From: an uncultured Nitrospirota bacterium
GTDB lineage: Bacteria; Nitrospinota; Nitrospinia; SZUA-224
Reading direction: 5' to 3'
NCBI GenBank assembly: GCA_913009285.1
Contig: CAJVYE010000087.1
Span: forward strand, 1-5,601
Length of the DNA: 5,601 nt
Shown here piece by piece: positions 1 to 5,280 of this stretch. The notes beneath the pieces are model-generated. The model saw nothing but the letters and a program-made list of their open reading frames with translations. It was not told the DNA's origin and did not search any database. How positions within the stretch are numbered: the stretch's first letter is position 1; each line of letters starts with the position of its first letter. The translations under genes and the position numbers were made by a program.

Positions 1-26
1 ATCCCGATTCCTTTCACGTAAAGGTT

Positions 27-1430
27 ATGGAACATGGAGATGAATGTTGTAGAGATCTCATCGAAAAAATGAAAGCAACAGGCGAAGAAAGGGTTGAAGT
101 ATATTACGACAGCATAAATGCCCTGGGACTATCACTTGGAGAAATGCCTGATACATCATCGATGATTCTTATCTCCTATCGTCCGGCAGATAATAATTCG
201 AAATTCGAAATTCGAAATTCGAAATTCGTTTCTGCCTCGGAGAGGCCTGACAAGAATGGTTTCGACATGAAAACGATAGAGCTGTTAGAAGAGGTAACCC
301 ATATCATCTCAGATGGATACAATAATCACGTGGAAATAAACAGCATGGCACAAGAGTTGTCAATGCGATACGAAGAATTGAATATGGTATACGATATCGG
401 AAGGAGAATGGACAGATTTGAGCACCCTGTGATCAATATAGAACTAATAGTAAGGGACCTTAAAGAGATCCTTGGTTCAGACATCGTTTGGATATCTGTA
501 CCGGAAAAAGATATAGACGAAATTGTACTTGATTACAACCATATCCTTCCAATAGAAATAGAGGAGTTCAAGAATAAACTTGGAAGGGTTATAGCTGATA
601 TTCTCGAAAAAAAGGCTGATAAGATTGTAATGGAGGATATCAGGGATCACTCCCATTTGAAGGGGTGTTTTCCTGCCCCGATAAGTGTTATAGGGATACC
701 TGTTATGGTCAAATATTCGATGGGCGGTTTTCTCTGTACCATAAACATAAATATGACTAAGAGATTCACAACCAGCGATGTACGAATGACCGAGACCGTT
801 GCTGAGCAGATATCAAGCATCATAACAACCATAGAACTATATCAGAACCTGAGGGACTTTTTATTAAGCGTCATCAAGACACTCGTAGCTACAATAGAAG
901 CCAAGGATGAATATACCAAGGGACATTCTGAAAGGGTAAACAAACTATCTGTGAGTATTGCTGAGGCAATGGAACTAGGGGTAGAGGAGATAGAGGACAT
1001 CAAGTGGGCCTCTATACTGCACGACATAGGCAAGATCGCAGTGCCTGAAGAGATATTAACAAAGCCCTCTTCTTTATCTGATAAGGAATATACATATATA
1101 ATGAAACATCCTGGAAAGGGATATGAGATATTAAAACCAATTAAACACTTGAAGGGCTCACTCGATGGGATACACCACCATCACGAAAGATTCGATGGTA
1201 CAGGATACCCCTTTGCTCTGAAAGGAAAGGATATACCACTTGAGGCAAGGATAATTGCGGTAGCAGATACATACGACGCCATGACCAGTTCACGTGCCTA
1301 TAGACCTGCGATGTCGTCTGAGGAGTGTATCAAAGAATTGAAAAGGTCAAAGGGAACACAGCTCGATCCTAAAATCGTTGACATCTTTGTTGACATCTTT
1401 ATTGAAGGTATGAAGAAAGTTTCCCTATGA
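27..1430 (+). CDS. GAF + HD-GYP domain protein, predicted cyclic-di-GMP phosphodiesterase (5' end probably outside window)
   Basis: Predicted cytoplasmic c-di-GMP phosphodiesterase. From the first in-window ATG (467 aa), residues 1-80 are unrecognised; about 81-128 looks helical (motif RYEELNMVYDIG); about 130-270 fits a GAF sensor domain; about 280-455 is HD-GYP. Visible metal/catalytic motifs are H300, HDIGK (332-336), H361, HHERFDGTGYP (385-395) and VADTYDAMTS (D414), so all key residues look intact. The frame stays open upstream to base 3, and AAAGG at 20-24 sits too close to the ATG to be a good ribosome site, so the gene may begin outside the window. An alternative start is ATG 267 (387 aa), just before the conserved part. 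Residues 57-67 are encoded by a 7-bp tandem repeat. The stop overlaps the STAS start (ATGA, 1427-1430). The family assignment is firm; activity and the true start are inferred. Confidence 0.9.
   Translation: MEHGDECCRDLIEKMKATGEERVEVYYDSINALGLSLGEMPDTSSMILISYRPADNNSKFEIRNSKFVSASERPDKNGFDMKTIELLEEVTHIISDGYNNHVEINSMAQELSMRYEELNMVYDIGRRMDRFEHPVINIELIVRDLKEILGSDIVWISVPEKDIDEIVLDYNHILPIEIEEFKNKLGRVIADILEKKADKIVMEDIRDHSHLKGCFPAPISVIGIPVMVKYSMGGFLCTININMTKRFTTSDVRMTETVAEQISSIITTIELYQNLRDFLLSVIKTLVATIEAKDEYTKGHSERVNKLSVSIAEAMELGVEEIEDIKWASILHDIGKIAVPEEILTKPSSLSDKEYTYIMKHPGKGYEILKPIKHLKGSLDGIHHHHERFDGTGYPFALKGKDIPLEARIIAVADTYDAMTSSRAYRPAMSSEECIKELKRSKGTQLDPKIVDIFVDIFIEGMKKVSL
195..228. repeat. 7-bp tandem repeat (AAATTCG) inside the HD-GYP reading frame
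   Basis: Four perfect AAATTCG units (201-228) follow a partial AATTCG unit (195-200). The tract is translated as NSKFEIRNSKF, residues 57-67. Seven is not a multiple of three, so gain or loss of one unit changes the frame. Losing one unit would make the upstream frame stop at TGA 268-270, overlapping ATG 267; gaining one would give a stop at 248-250. The tract is also rich in the palindrome TTCGAA. Confidence 0.9.
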
Positions 1431-1762
1431 ATATAAAGAGAAGCAAGACAGGGACAGTAACATTTATAACACCAGAGTTTCCGATCATAGAAGAGGGTCT
1501 TGATCCATTAAACCGTGAAATAAAGGAATGCATGGAGAGAAATGAGATACGGATAGTAATCAACTTTACTCAGGTCCCTTTTATAGACAGCAAGGGTCTT
1601 GAAGCACTTCTGGATTATCATAATAAGATCAGAAAGAGAGGCGGAACAATAAAAATTGCAAACCCTAATCCTATCTGTAATGAAATATTGAACATAACAA
1701 ACATGACTACATACTTTGAGATCTATTTTGATCTGGAGAAGGCAGGGAGGAGTTTTCTATGA
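1427..1762 (+). CDS. STAS-domain protein, anti-sigma factor antagonist type
   Basis: A 111-residue protein that is essentially one STAS domain, the fold of SpoIIAA/RsbV anti-anti-sigma factors. The diagnostic segment is VPFIDSKGLEALL (residues 50-62), in which S55 follows D54 and matches the serine normally phosphorylated by a partner anti-sigma kinase. The segment GGTIKIANPNP (72-82) fits the following strand and loop. There is no signal peptide or membrane segment, so it should be cytosolic. Its ATG overlaps the HD-GYP stop and its TGA overlaps the ATPase start (both ATGA), indicating translational coupling; the upstream SD (GAAGAAAG) is weak, which fits coupling. No anti-sigma kinase or phosphatase partner is visible here. 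A role in pilus or biofilm signalling is inferred from context only; some STAS proteins regulate targets other than sigma factors. Confidence 0.88.
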   Translation: MNIKRSKTGTVTFITPEFPIIEEGLDPLNREIKECMERNEIRIVINFTQVPFIDSKGLEALLDYHNKIRKRGGTIKIANPNPICNEILNITNMTTYFEIYFDLEKAGRSFL

Positions 1763-3465
1763 CAATAGTCCCACTAGTCAAAAAGAAGATGATAGGGGAG
1801 ATATTTGTTGAATCAAAAATCCTGACCCCTGATCAGCTCCTTACCGCACTGGATGCACAGAAAAAGACAGGCAAACGTCTGGGACAGGTGTTAGTAGAAC
1901 TGAATATGGTGACCGAGGATCAAATTGTTAATACACTCAGCAAACAACTCGGCTTTCCGCATGTATGGCTACGCAGGGGGCTCATAGACCCAAAGATCGT
2001 AAATATCATACCAAAAGAAAAGGCAAAATTGTATAACGTCATACCTATGTTCAAGGTAAAGGGAAATCTCTTCATCGCTACTGCAGATCCCCAGGCAGTC
2101 TTTGTCTTTGATGAATTGATGAAGATAACGCGTTGCACAATCCATCCGATATTGTGCAGGGGAACAGATATAAAGAATGCCATAGAGGAATACTATGACG
2201 ACAAGGTGGAGATCACTGACTTTCTTGCAGAACTCGAGGGACAAGAGATACAGTTAGTAGAATCGATCAAAGAAAAAGACTACCAGGATATAGAAGAGAC
2301 AGCAGAAGGGAGTCCGATTATCAATCTCGTCAATCTTATTATCCTTAAAGCGATCAAGGATCGGGCCAGTGATATACATATCGAACCTGAAAGAAAAAAG
2401 TTCAGAATACGTTACAGGATCGATGGTGTCCTTTACGAGGCAATGACCCATAACATAGAGCTCTATCCAACAGTAATCTCCAGATTAAAGATCATGGCAA
2501 AACTTGACATCTCTGAGAGAAGACTCCCTCAAGAGGGAAGGATACAGGTGTATGTTGAAGGGAGGACAGTAGATCTAAGATTTTCCTCTCTGCCTGGTAT
2601 TCATGGAGAGAAGATAGTGCTCAGGCTGCTGGACAAAAGGAATGCATTACTCGATATCAATGAAATCGGTTTTGACAATGAAATACTTGTCAAATTCAAG
2701 AAGCTCCTCAGAAAACCCTTTGGTCTGATCCTTGTAACAGGTCCCACAGGGAGTGGTAAAACCACAACCCTGTATTCAGCTATAAATATGCTTAATACCC
2801 TGGAAAAAAATATTGTTACTATTGAAGACCCTGTTGAATATCAATTGGACATCATAAATCAAAACCAGACAAATGATCTACTAAACCTGACATTCGCCAA
2901 GATACTGAAGCACCTCCTCAGGCAGGACCCTGACATAATCATGGTCGGGGAGATAAGGGATAGAGAGACGGCAGAGACTGCCATACAGGCATCCCTCACC
3001 GGGCACATGGTCCTCTCAACACTCCATACTAACGACAGCGCTGGCGCCATAACCCGTGTGCTTGACATGGGGGTCGAGTCCTACTTAATCTCCTCCTCAC
3101 TGATCGGAATAATTGCTCAGAGGTTGATTCGTGTCATATGTCCTGACTGTAAAACCAGTTACTTCCCATCGAGTACATTGCTGGATAGTTTTGGGTGGAG
3201 TAATGAAAAGAATCTTCAATTGGCAAAGGGAAAAGGGTGCATATCGTGCTACGACTCAGGCTACAAGGGAAGGATAGGTATCTTTGAATACTTTGAAGTT
3301 GACCGGGATCTTCAGTCTCTTATACTCAATAATCCATCAGTAAATATGATAAGAGAGTTCAGAGAAAAAAGGGGTTATCCTTCACTCAGGATGGAGGGAT
3401 TGAAAAAGGTCAAACAAAGATTAACAACAGTGGAAGAGGTGGAAATATCGATCCAGACAGAATGA
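1759..3465 (+). CDS. pilB: PilB/GspE-type assembly ATPase with N-terminal MshEN c-di-GMP-binding domain
   Basis: Hexameric cytoplasmic ATPase that powers pilus or pseudopilus polymerisation, 568 aa. The N-terminus carries two tandem 24-residue MshEN motifs, at 11-34 (MIGEIF...LLTALDAQ) and 40-63 (RLGQVL...IVNTLSKQ), separated by five residues as in known c-di-GMP-binding MshEN domains. The rest of the N-terminal domain runs to about 147. The motor domain shows SDIHIEP (204-210), Walker A GPTGSGKT (328-335), Asp box TIEDPVEYQ (354-362), Walker B DPDIIMVGEIRD (390-401) and His box TGHMVLSTLHTNDS (414-427). C461, C464, C494 and C497 form the usual zinc tetracysteine. The start is supported by SD GGAGGAG (1746-1752) six bases upstream and by the ATGA overlap with the STAS gene. 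PilB, MshE and GspE cannot be separated on sequence alone; the neighbouring pilC and pilin favour a pilus-like system. Confidence 0.95.
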   Translation: MTIVPLVKKKMIGEIFVESKILTPDQLLTALDAQKKTGKRLGQVLVELNMVTEDQIVNTLSKQLGFPHVWLRRGLIDPKIVNIIPKEKAKLYNVIPMFKVKGNLFIATADPQAVFVFDELMKITRCTIHPILCRGTDIKNAIEEYYDDKVEITDFLAELEGQEIQLVESIKEKDYQDIEETAEGSPIINLVNLIILKAIKDRASDIHIEPERKKFRIRYRIDGVLYEAMTHNIELYPTVISRLKIMAKLDISERRLPQEGRIQVYVEGRTVDLRFSSLPGIHGEKIVLRLLDKRNALLDINEIGFDNEILVKFKKLLRKPFGLILVTGPTGSGKTTTLYSAINMLNTLEKNIVTIEDPVEYQLDIINQNQTNDLLNLTFAKILKHLLRQDPDIIMVGEIRDRETAETAIQASLTGHMVLSTLHTNDSAGAITRVLDMGVESYLISSSLIGIIAQRLIRVICPDCKTSYFPSSTLLDSFGWSNEKNLQLAKGKGCISCYDSGYKGRIGIFEYFEVDRDLQSLILNNPSVNMIREFREKRGYPSLRMEGLKKVKQRLTTVEEVEISIQTE

Positions 3466-3468
3466 AGA

Positions 3469-3494
3469 GATTTTCGATTTGCGATTTTCGATTT
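3469..3494. repeat. GATTTTCGATTT repeat, two direct copies
   Basis: Two perfect copies of GATTTTCGATTT (3469-3480 and 3483-3494) separated by GC, beginning three bases after the pilB stop. The same motif occurs in inverted orientation inside the pilC N-terminus (3730-3750) and once, as ATTTTCGATTT, at 4911-4921, so it is an interspersed repeat at this locus rather than a one-off. Confidence 0.75.
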
Positions 3495-3545
3495 AAGGAG
3501 AGGAAATACTCATGCCGATCAAGCGGCACAAAGGGAAATGAAAAT
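3495..3545 (+). repeat. Composite 'SD + ATG + hairpin' repeat, copy A
   Basis: The order is AAGGAG (3495-3500), ATG at 3512, hairpin TGCCG/CGGCA (3513-3517 with 3524-3528), CACAAAGGG and GAAAAT. It aligns with 5014-5066 across its whole length with only small indels. Read from the ATG it encodes MPIKRHKGK and then stops. It could be a degenerate short leader or a palindromic intergenic repeat; there is no evidence that it is translated. Confidence 0.65.
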
Positions 3546-3627
3546 CTAATCCCCCCTAACCCCCCTTTATTAAAGGGGGGGAGCAACAATTCCCCCCTTT
3601 GGAAAAGGGGGGTTAGGGGGGATTTTC
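3540..3627. repeat. Imperfect inverted repeat of C6/G6 tracts (MITE- or REP-like)
   Basis: The left arm (3540-3568, GAAAATC...CCCCCCTAACCCCCCTTT) is complementary to the right arm (3604-3627, AAAGGGGGGTTAGGGGGG then ATTTTC), except for a TAA-like insertion on the left. Each arm can also form its own hairpin: CCCCCCTTT/AAAGGGGGG at 3560-3568 with 3572-3580, and at 3592-3600 with 3604-3612, each with a 3-nt loop. It ends 13 bases before the pilC start codon, right next to its ribosome site. No transposase or clear target duplication is seen, and no U-tract that would make it a classical terminator. Confidence 0.8.
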
Positions 3628-3640
3628 AAAGGAACTAAAT

Positions 3641-4843
3641 ATGGCTATTCAGATTACAGGGAGAAGCGTACAAAAAGGTCAAGAGGGTTCCTTGATCAGA
3701 GATGGCGCTCCCTCCTTAACCAAAGATGGAAAATCGAAAATCGAAAATTCTCTCAGATCGTCTCTGAAAAAAATCATGGATATAGATATAAATATAGGTT
3801 TTAAAAAAGAGATATCCGGGAGGGATATTCTTTTCTTTACCACCCAACTGTCACTTATGCTCGAGACAGGCACACCCTTAAACACAAGTATCTCTGCCAT
3901 CTCAACTCAGATAGAAAATCCAAAATTGAGAGGCATACTCGAGGGAATTGCTGCAGATATAGAGGATGGCAGACTGATGTCAGAGGCAATAGAGAAGTAT
4001 CCAGATATATTCCATGATATGTATATCAGTATGGTGAAGGCAGGTGAAGGCACAGGGAATCTCCATGAGATGCTGATCAGGCTTGTCAGATTCCAGAAGA
4101 AGAGAGAGGAGTTTCTCGCCGCTATGAAGAATTCTATGACATATCCAGCGGTACTGAGCATTCTCGCAACATTTGTTGTGATATTCATACTTACATTCGT
4201 ATTCCCCAAGTTTGGAGACCTCTTTGAAAGTATAAGAGACGAGCTCCCCATAACGACCAGAATACTCATGAGCCTCAGCAATCTCTTAATATCTTACTGG
4301 TATATAGTCATTACAATTTTCTTAATCATAGCATACAGCATATACAGGTTTATAAAAAGCAATAAGGGAATATTGATCATAGATAGACTAAAGATAAGTA
4401 TCCCATTCCTGTCAGGGATATTTATAAAGATATATGTATCGCAACTAATGAGTATACTTGGATTCCTGATAGGGAGCAAGGTCCCCCTCTTGAATGCTCT
4501 GACAATAGCCCGCAGGAGCGTCAATAATACTATTTTTGTCGGCTTTATAGATAAGATACTGGAGAGCGCTGAAAAGGGGGAGGGGCTATCTCCTCCCTTC
4601 ATGGAGGCGCCATTTATACCTGAGACAGTAAGACAGATGATCAAGACAGGAGAAGAATCAAGAAATCTGGACACAGTAATGATCAGGCTTTCAGAATATT
4701 ATGAGGATGAGATCAGCAATCAGATGAAGATGTTATCTACAATCATTGAGCCTGTCCTTCTCATCGTGATGGGCATAGTGGTAGGCCTTATTGCCATCTC
4801 CCTGATACTACCGATATTCAAACTGTCCAGAGCAGTACGCTGA
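3641..4843 (+). CDS. pilC: PilC/GspF-family inner-membrane platform protein
   Basis: Polytopic inner-membrane protein that couples the assembly ATPase to pilin polymerisation, 400 aa. It has the two tandem T2SSF domains of the family: about 63-190, with MVKAGEGTGNL (131-141), and about 267-392, with IKTGEESRNLD (334-344). Hydrophobic segments lie near 170-188, 212-237 and 368-392, the expected three. The start is supported by AAGGA (3629-3633) with 7-nt spacing. The first ~45 residues are odd: they lack the usual short N-terminal GspF segment (aromatic/basic, then a Gly-rich turn) and are partly encoded by repeats (3689-3729 and 3730-3750, giving SLIRDG, SLTKDG and KSKIENS). Family similarity resumes around SGRDILFFTTQL (59-70). 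ATG 3776 is an alternative start but has no good ribosome site. It lies 175 bp after pilB, probably in the same operon. Confidence 0.93.
   Translation: MAIQITGRSVQKGQEGSLIRDGAPSLTKDGKSKIENSLRSSLKKIMDIDINIGFKKEISGRDILFFTTQLSLMLETGTPLNTSISAISTQIENPKLRGILEGIAADIEDGRLMSEAIEKYPDIFHDMYISMVKAGEGTGNLHEMLIRLVRFQKKREEFLAAMKNSMTYPAVLSILATFVVIFILTFVFPKFGDLFESIRDELPITTRILMSLSNLLISYWYIVITIFLIIAYSIYRFIKSNKGILIIDRLKISIPFLSGIFIKIYVSQLMSILGFLIGSKVPLLNALTIARRSVNNTIFVGFIDKILESAEKGEGLSPPFMEAPFIPETVRQMIKTGEESRNLDTVMIRLSEYYEDEISNQMKMLSTIIEPVLLIVMGIVVGLIAISLILPIFKLSRAVR
3689..3729. repeat. Short imperfect direct repeat within the pilC N-terminus
   Basis: TCCTTGATCAGAGATGG (3689-3705) and TCCTTAACCAAAGATGG (3713-3729) match at 14 of 17 positions. 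They are spaced by 24 nt, keep the frame, and encode SLIRDG and SLTKDG. The sequence resembles intergenic CCTCCTTAACCAAGG-type repeats that have become coding; this similarity is from memory. Confidence 0.6.
3730..3750. repeat. AAAATCG tandem tract, inverted copy of the 3469-3494 repeat, inside pilC
   Basis: Two AAAATCG units followed by AAAATTC, translated as part of KSKIENS. The tract is the reverse complement of the GATTTTCGATTT motif found just after pilB, so the spacer, the pilC ribosome site and the pilC start codon are all bracketed by inverted copies of one repeat. Confidence 0.7.
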
Positions 4844-4853
4844 AGGAGGTGAT
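4843..4853 (+). promoter_or_regulatory. Orphan strong Shine-Dalgarno sequence overlapping the end of pilC
   Basis: AAGGAGGTGAT is complementary over 11 bases to the conserved 3' end of bacterial 16S rRNA, far stronger than the SD sites of the real genes here. No start codon with a usable reading frame follows at normal spacing; instead the inverted repeat at 4857-4910 begins. It may be a relic of a displaced downstream gene start. Confidence 0.5.
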
Positions 4854-4856
4854 TAC

Positions 4857-4910
4857 AAAAAATCCCCTCTCCCCGAGGAGGAGAGGGTTAGGGTGAGGGG
4901 GGAATTTTTT
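4857..4910 (+). terminator. Inverted G/C-rich repeat with A6/T6 flanks, possible terminator after pilC
   Basis: The inner stem CCCTCTCC/GGAGAGGG (4865-4872 with 4880-4887) competes with an outer pairing of A6TCCCCTC (4857-4869) to GAGGGG...AATTTTTT (4895-4910). The closing T6 gives a U-tract like that of an intrinsic terminator. The core CCCTCTCC...GGGTTAGGGTGAGGGG is a repeat type seen in many bacterial genomes, so it may be a mobile-type repeat that doubles as a terminator. Confidence 0.5.
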
Positions 4911-4953
4911 ATTTTCGATTTAAAAGAAAAAAGCGGATGAAATTCTGAGGAGT

Positions 4954-4971
4954 GACAGCACTTGTGCTGTC
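4954..4971. repeat. Perfect 18-bp palindrome GACAGCACTTGTGCTGTC (TT centre, not self-complementary)
   Basis: Eight-base arms GACAGCAC and GTGCTGTC around a TT centre, with CTGAGG directly repeated nearby on each side (4945-4950 and 4972-4977). It could be an RNA hairpin or a dimeric regulator site. There is no U-tract and no gene close downstream, so no function is assigned. Confidence 0.6.
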
Positions 4972-5013
4972 CTGAGGCTGTATAAACACTATAAGGAGTA
5001 AAGAATTTTAGAA

Positions 5014-5066
5014 AAGGAGGTGCGAAACATTCATGCCGACAAGTCGGCACAAAGGGGAAGGAAAAT
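5014..5066 (+). repeat. Composite 'SD + ATG + hairpin' repeat, copy B
   Basis: AAGGAGGTG (5014-5022), ATG at 5033, a perfect hairpin TGCCGAC/GTCGGCA (5034-5040 with 5043-5049), then CACAAAGGGGAAGGAAAAT. It aligns with copy A at 3495-3545. From the ATG it encodes a 22-residue peptide beginning MPTSRHKGEG, running into the next hairpin before its stop. Translation is possible given the SD but unproven. Confidence 0.65.
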
Positions 5067-5083
5067 ATTACATCACCCTCCCC

Positions 5084-5114
5084 TTTCTCCCCTCCCAATA
5101 AGGGAGGGGAGAAA
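5084..5114. repeat. 13-bp perfect hairpin
   Basis: TTTCTCCCCTCCC (5084-5096) pairs perfectly with GGGAGGGGAGAAA (5102-5114) around an AATAA loop. It lies just after composite copy B, as the C6/G6 element lies after copy A, so the two spacers share the same order of parts. No U-tract follows, so a terminator role is not supported on the + strand. Confidence 0.75.
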
Positions 5115-5160
5115 AGAGGATATGCTCCAATCAAGGGATGGTGGGAGAAATCTTTGGAGT

Positions 5161-5215
5161 GAAAAAGTTGTTAAAACTTTTTCATAGAAGAGAAGGTGCC
5201 CCATCATAGGTGGCA
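5161..5215 (+). other. Two hairpins in the region upstream of the pilin gene
   Basis: The first is GAAAAAGTT/AACTTTTTC (5161-5169 with 5175-5183, 5-nt loop). The second is TGCCCC paired to GG(T)GGCA (5197-5202 with 5209-5215, one bulged T, loop ATCATA). The first is AT-rich and could be a weak bidirectional terminator. I saw no match to c-di-GMP riboswitch core sequences. Confidence 0.4.
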
Positions 5216-5228
5216 TTTACAAACTTCT

Positions 5229-5257
5229 TTGTCCGTGCTTCTTTAGCATTGTACAAA
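5229..5257 (+). promoter_or_regulatory. Possible sigma-70 promoter for the pilin gene
   Basis: TTGTCC (5229-5234) and TACAAA (5252-5257) are separated by 17 bp; each matches its consensus box at 4 of 6 positions. They lie 24 bp before the pilin ATG, leaving a very short leader. The call is weak; the main support is the probable terminator upstream and the need for separate pilin expression. Confidence 0.25.
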
Positions 5258-5280
5258 AACAGGAAAGAAGGGAAAGGATA

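Larger units (their letters stand above)
4844..5280. other. 437-bp gene-free spacer between pilC and the pilin gene, filled with repeats and hairpins
   Basis: No convincing gene on either strand. In order it holds an orphan strong SD, a G/C-rich inverted repeat that may act as a terminator, an ATTTTCGATTT motif (4911-4921), a perfect palindrome (4954-4971), a second copy of the SD + ATG + hairpin repeat (5014-5066), a 13-bp hairpin (5084-5114), further hairpins at 5161-5183 and 5197-5215, and a weak promoter-like pair before the pilin gene. The pilin is therefore probably expressed from its own promoter. Confidence 0.75.

Noticed and set aside
1920..2244. Minus-strand ORFs opposite the MshEN region of pilB
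   Set aside because: They overlap each other and a gene with clear family motifs; no ribosome site or domain supports them.
3466..3640. CRISPR array
   Set aside because: The repeats are palindromic, of unequal length and not separated by uniform unique spacers; no cas gene is present.
4566..4610. G/C-rich hairpin-like stretch (GGGGGAGGGG...CCTCCC) inside pilC resembling the spacer repeats
   Set aside because: It encodes the conserved start of the second T2SSF helix pair (EGLSPPFMEAPFIP) in frame, so it is ordinary coding sequence rather than an insertion.
3907..4674. Two long minus-strand ORFs opposite pilC
   Set aside because: Both are shadows of the strongly supported T2SSF protein; their hydrophobic stretches are complements of its membrane segments.
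4853..5134. 93-residue minus-strand ORF across the spacer
   Set aside because: It is a translation of the repeats and hairpins (low-complexity PLLGGEKGEG- and SPLTLTLS-type stretches), lacks any recognisable domain, and reads through palindromes that give ORFs on both strands.
5206..5232. Possible sigma-54 promoter (GGTGGCATTTACAAACTT) before the pilin gene
   Set aside because: Pilin genes often use sigma-54, but no TTGC-like -12 element lies at the correct spacing after TGGCA.
5115..5280. c-di-GMP riboswitch in the pilin leader
   Set aside because: It would fit the signalling theme, but the conserved GEMM core sequences and paired stems are not present; only two simple hairpins are seen.
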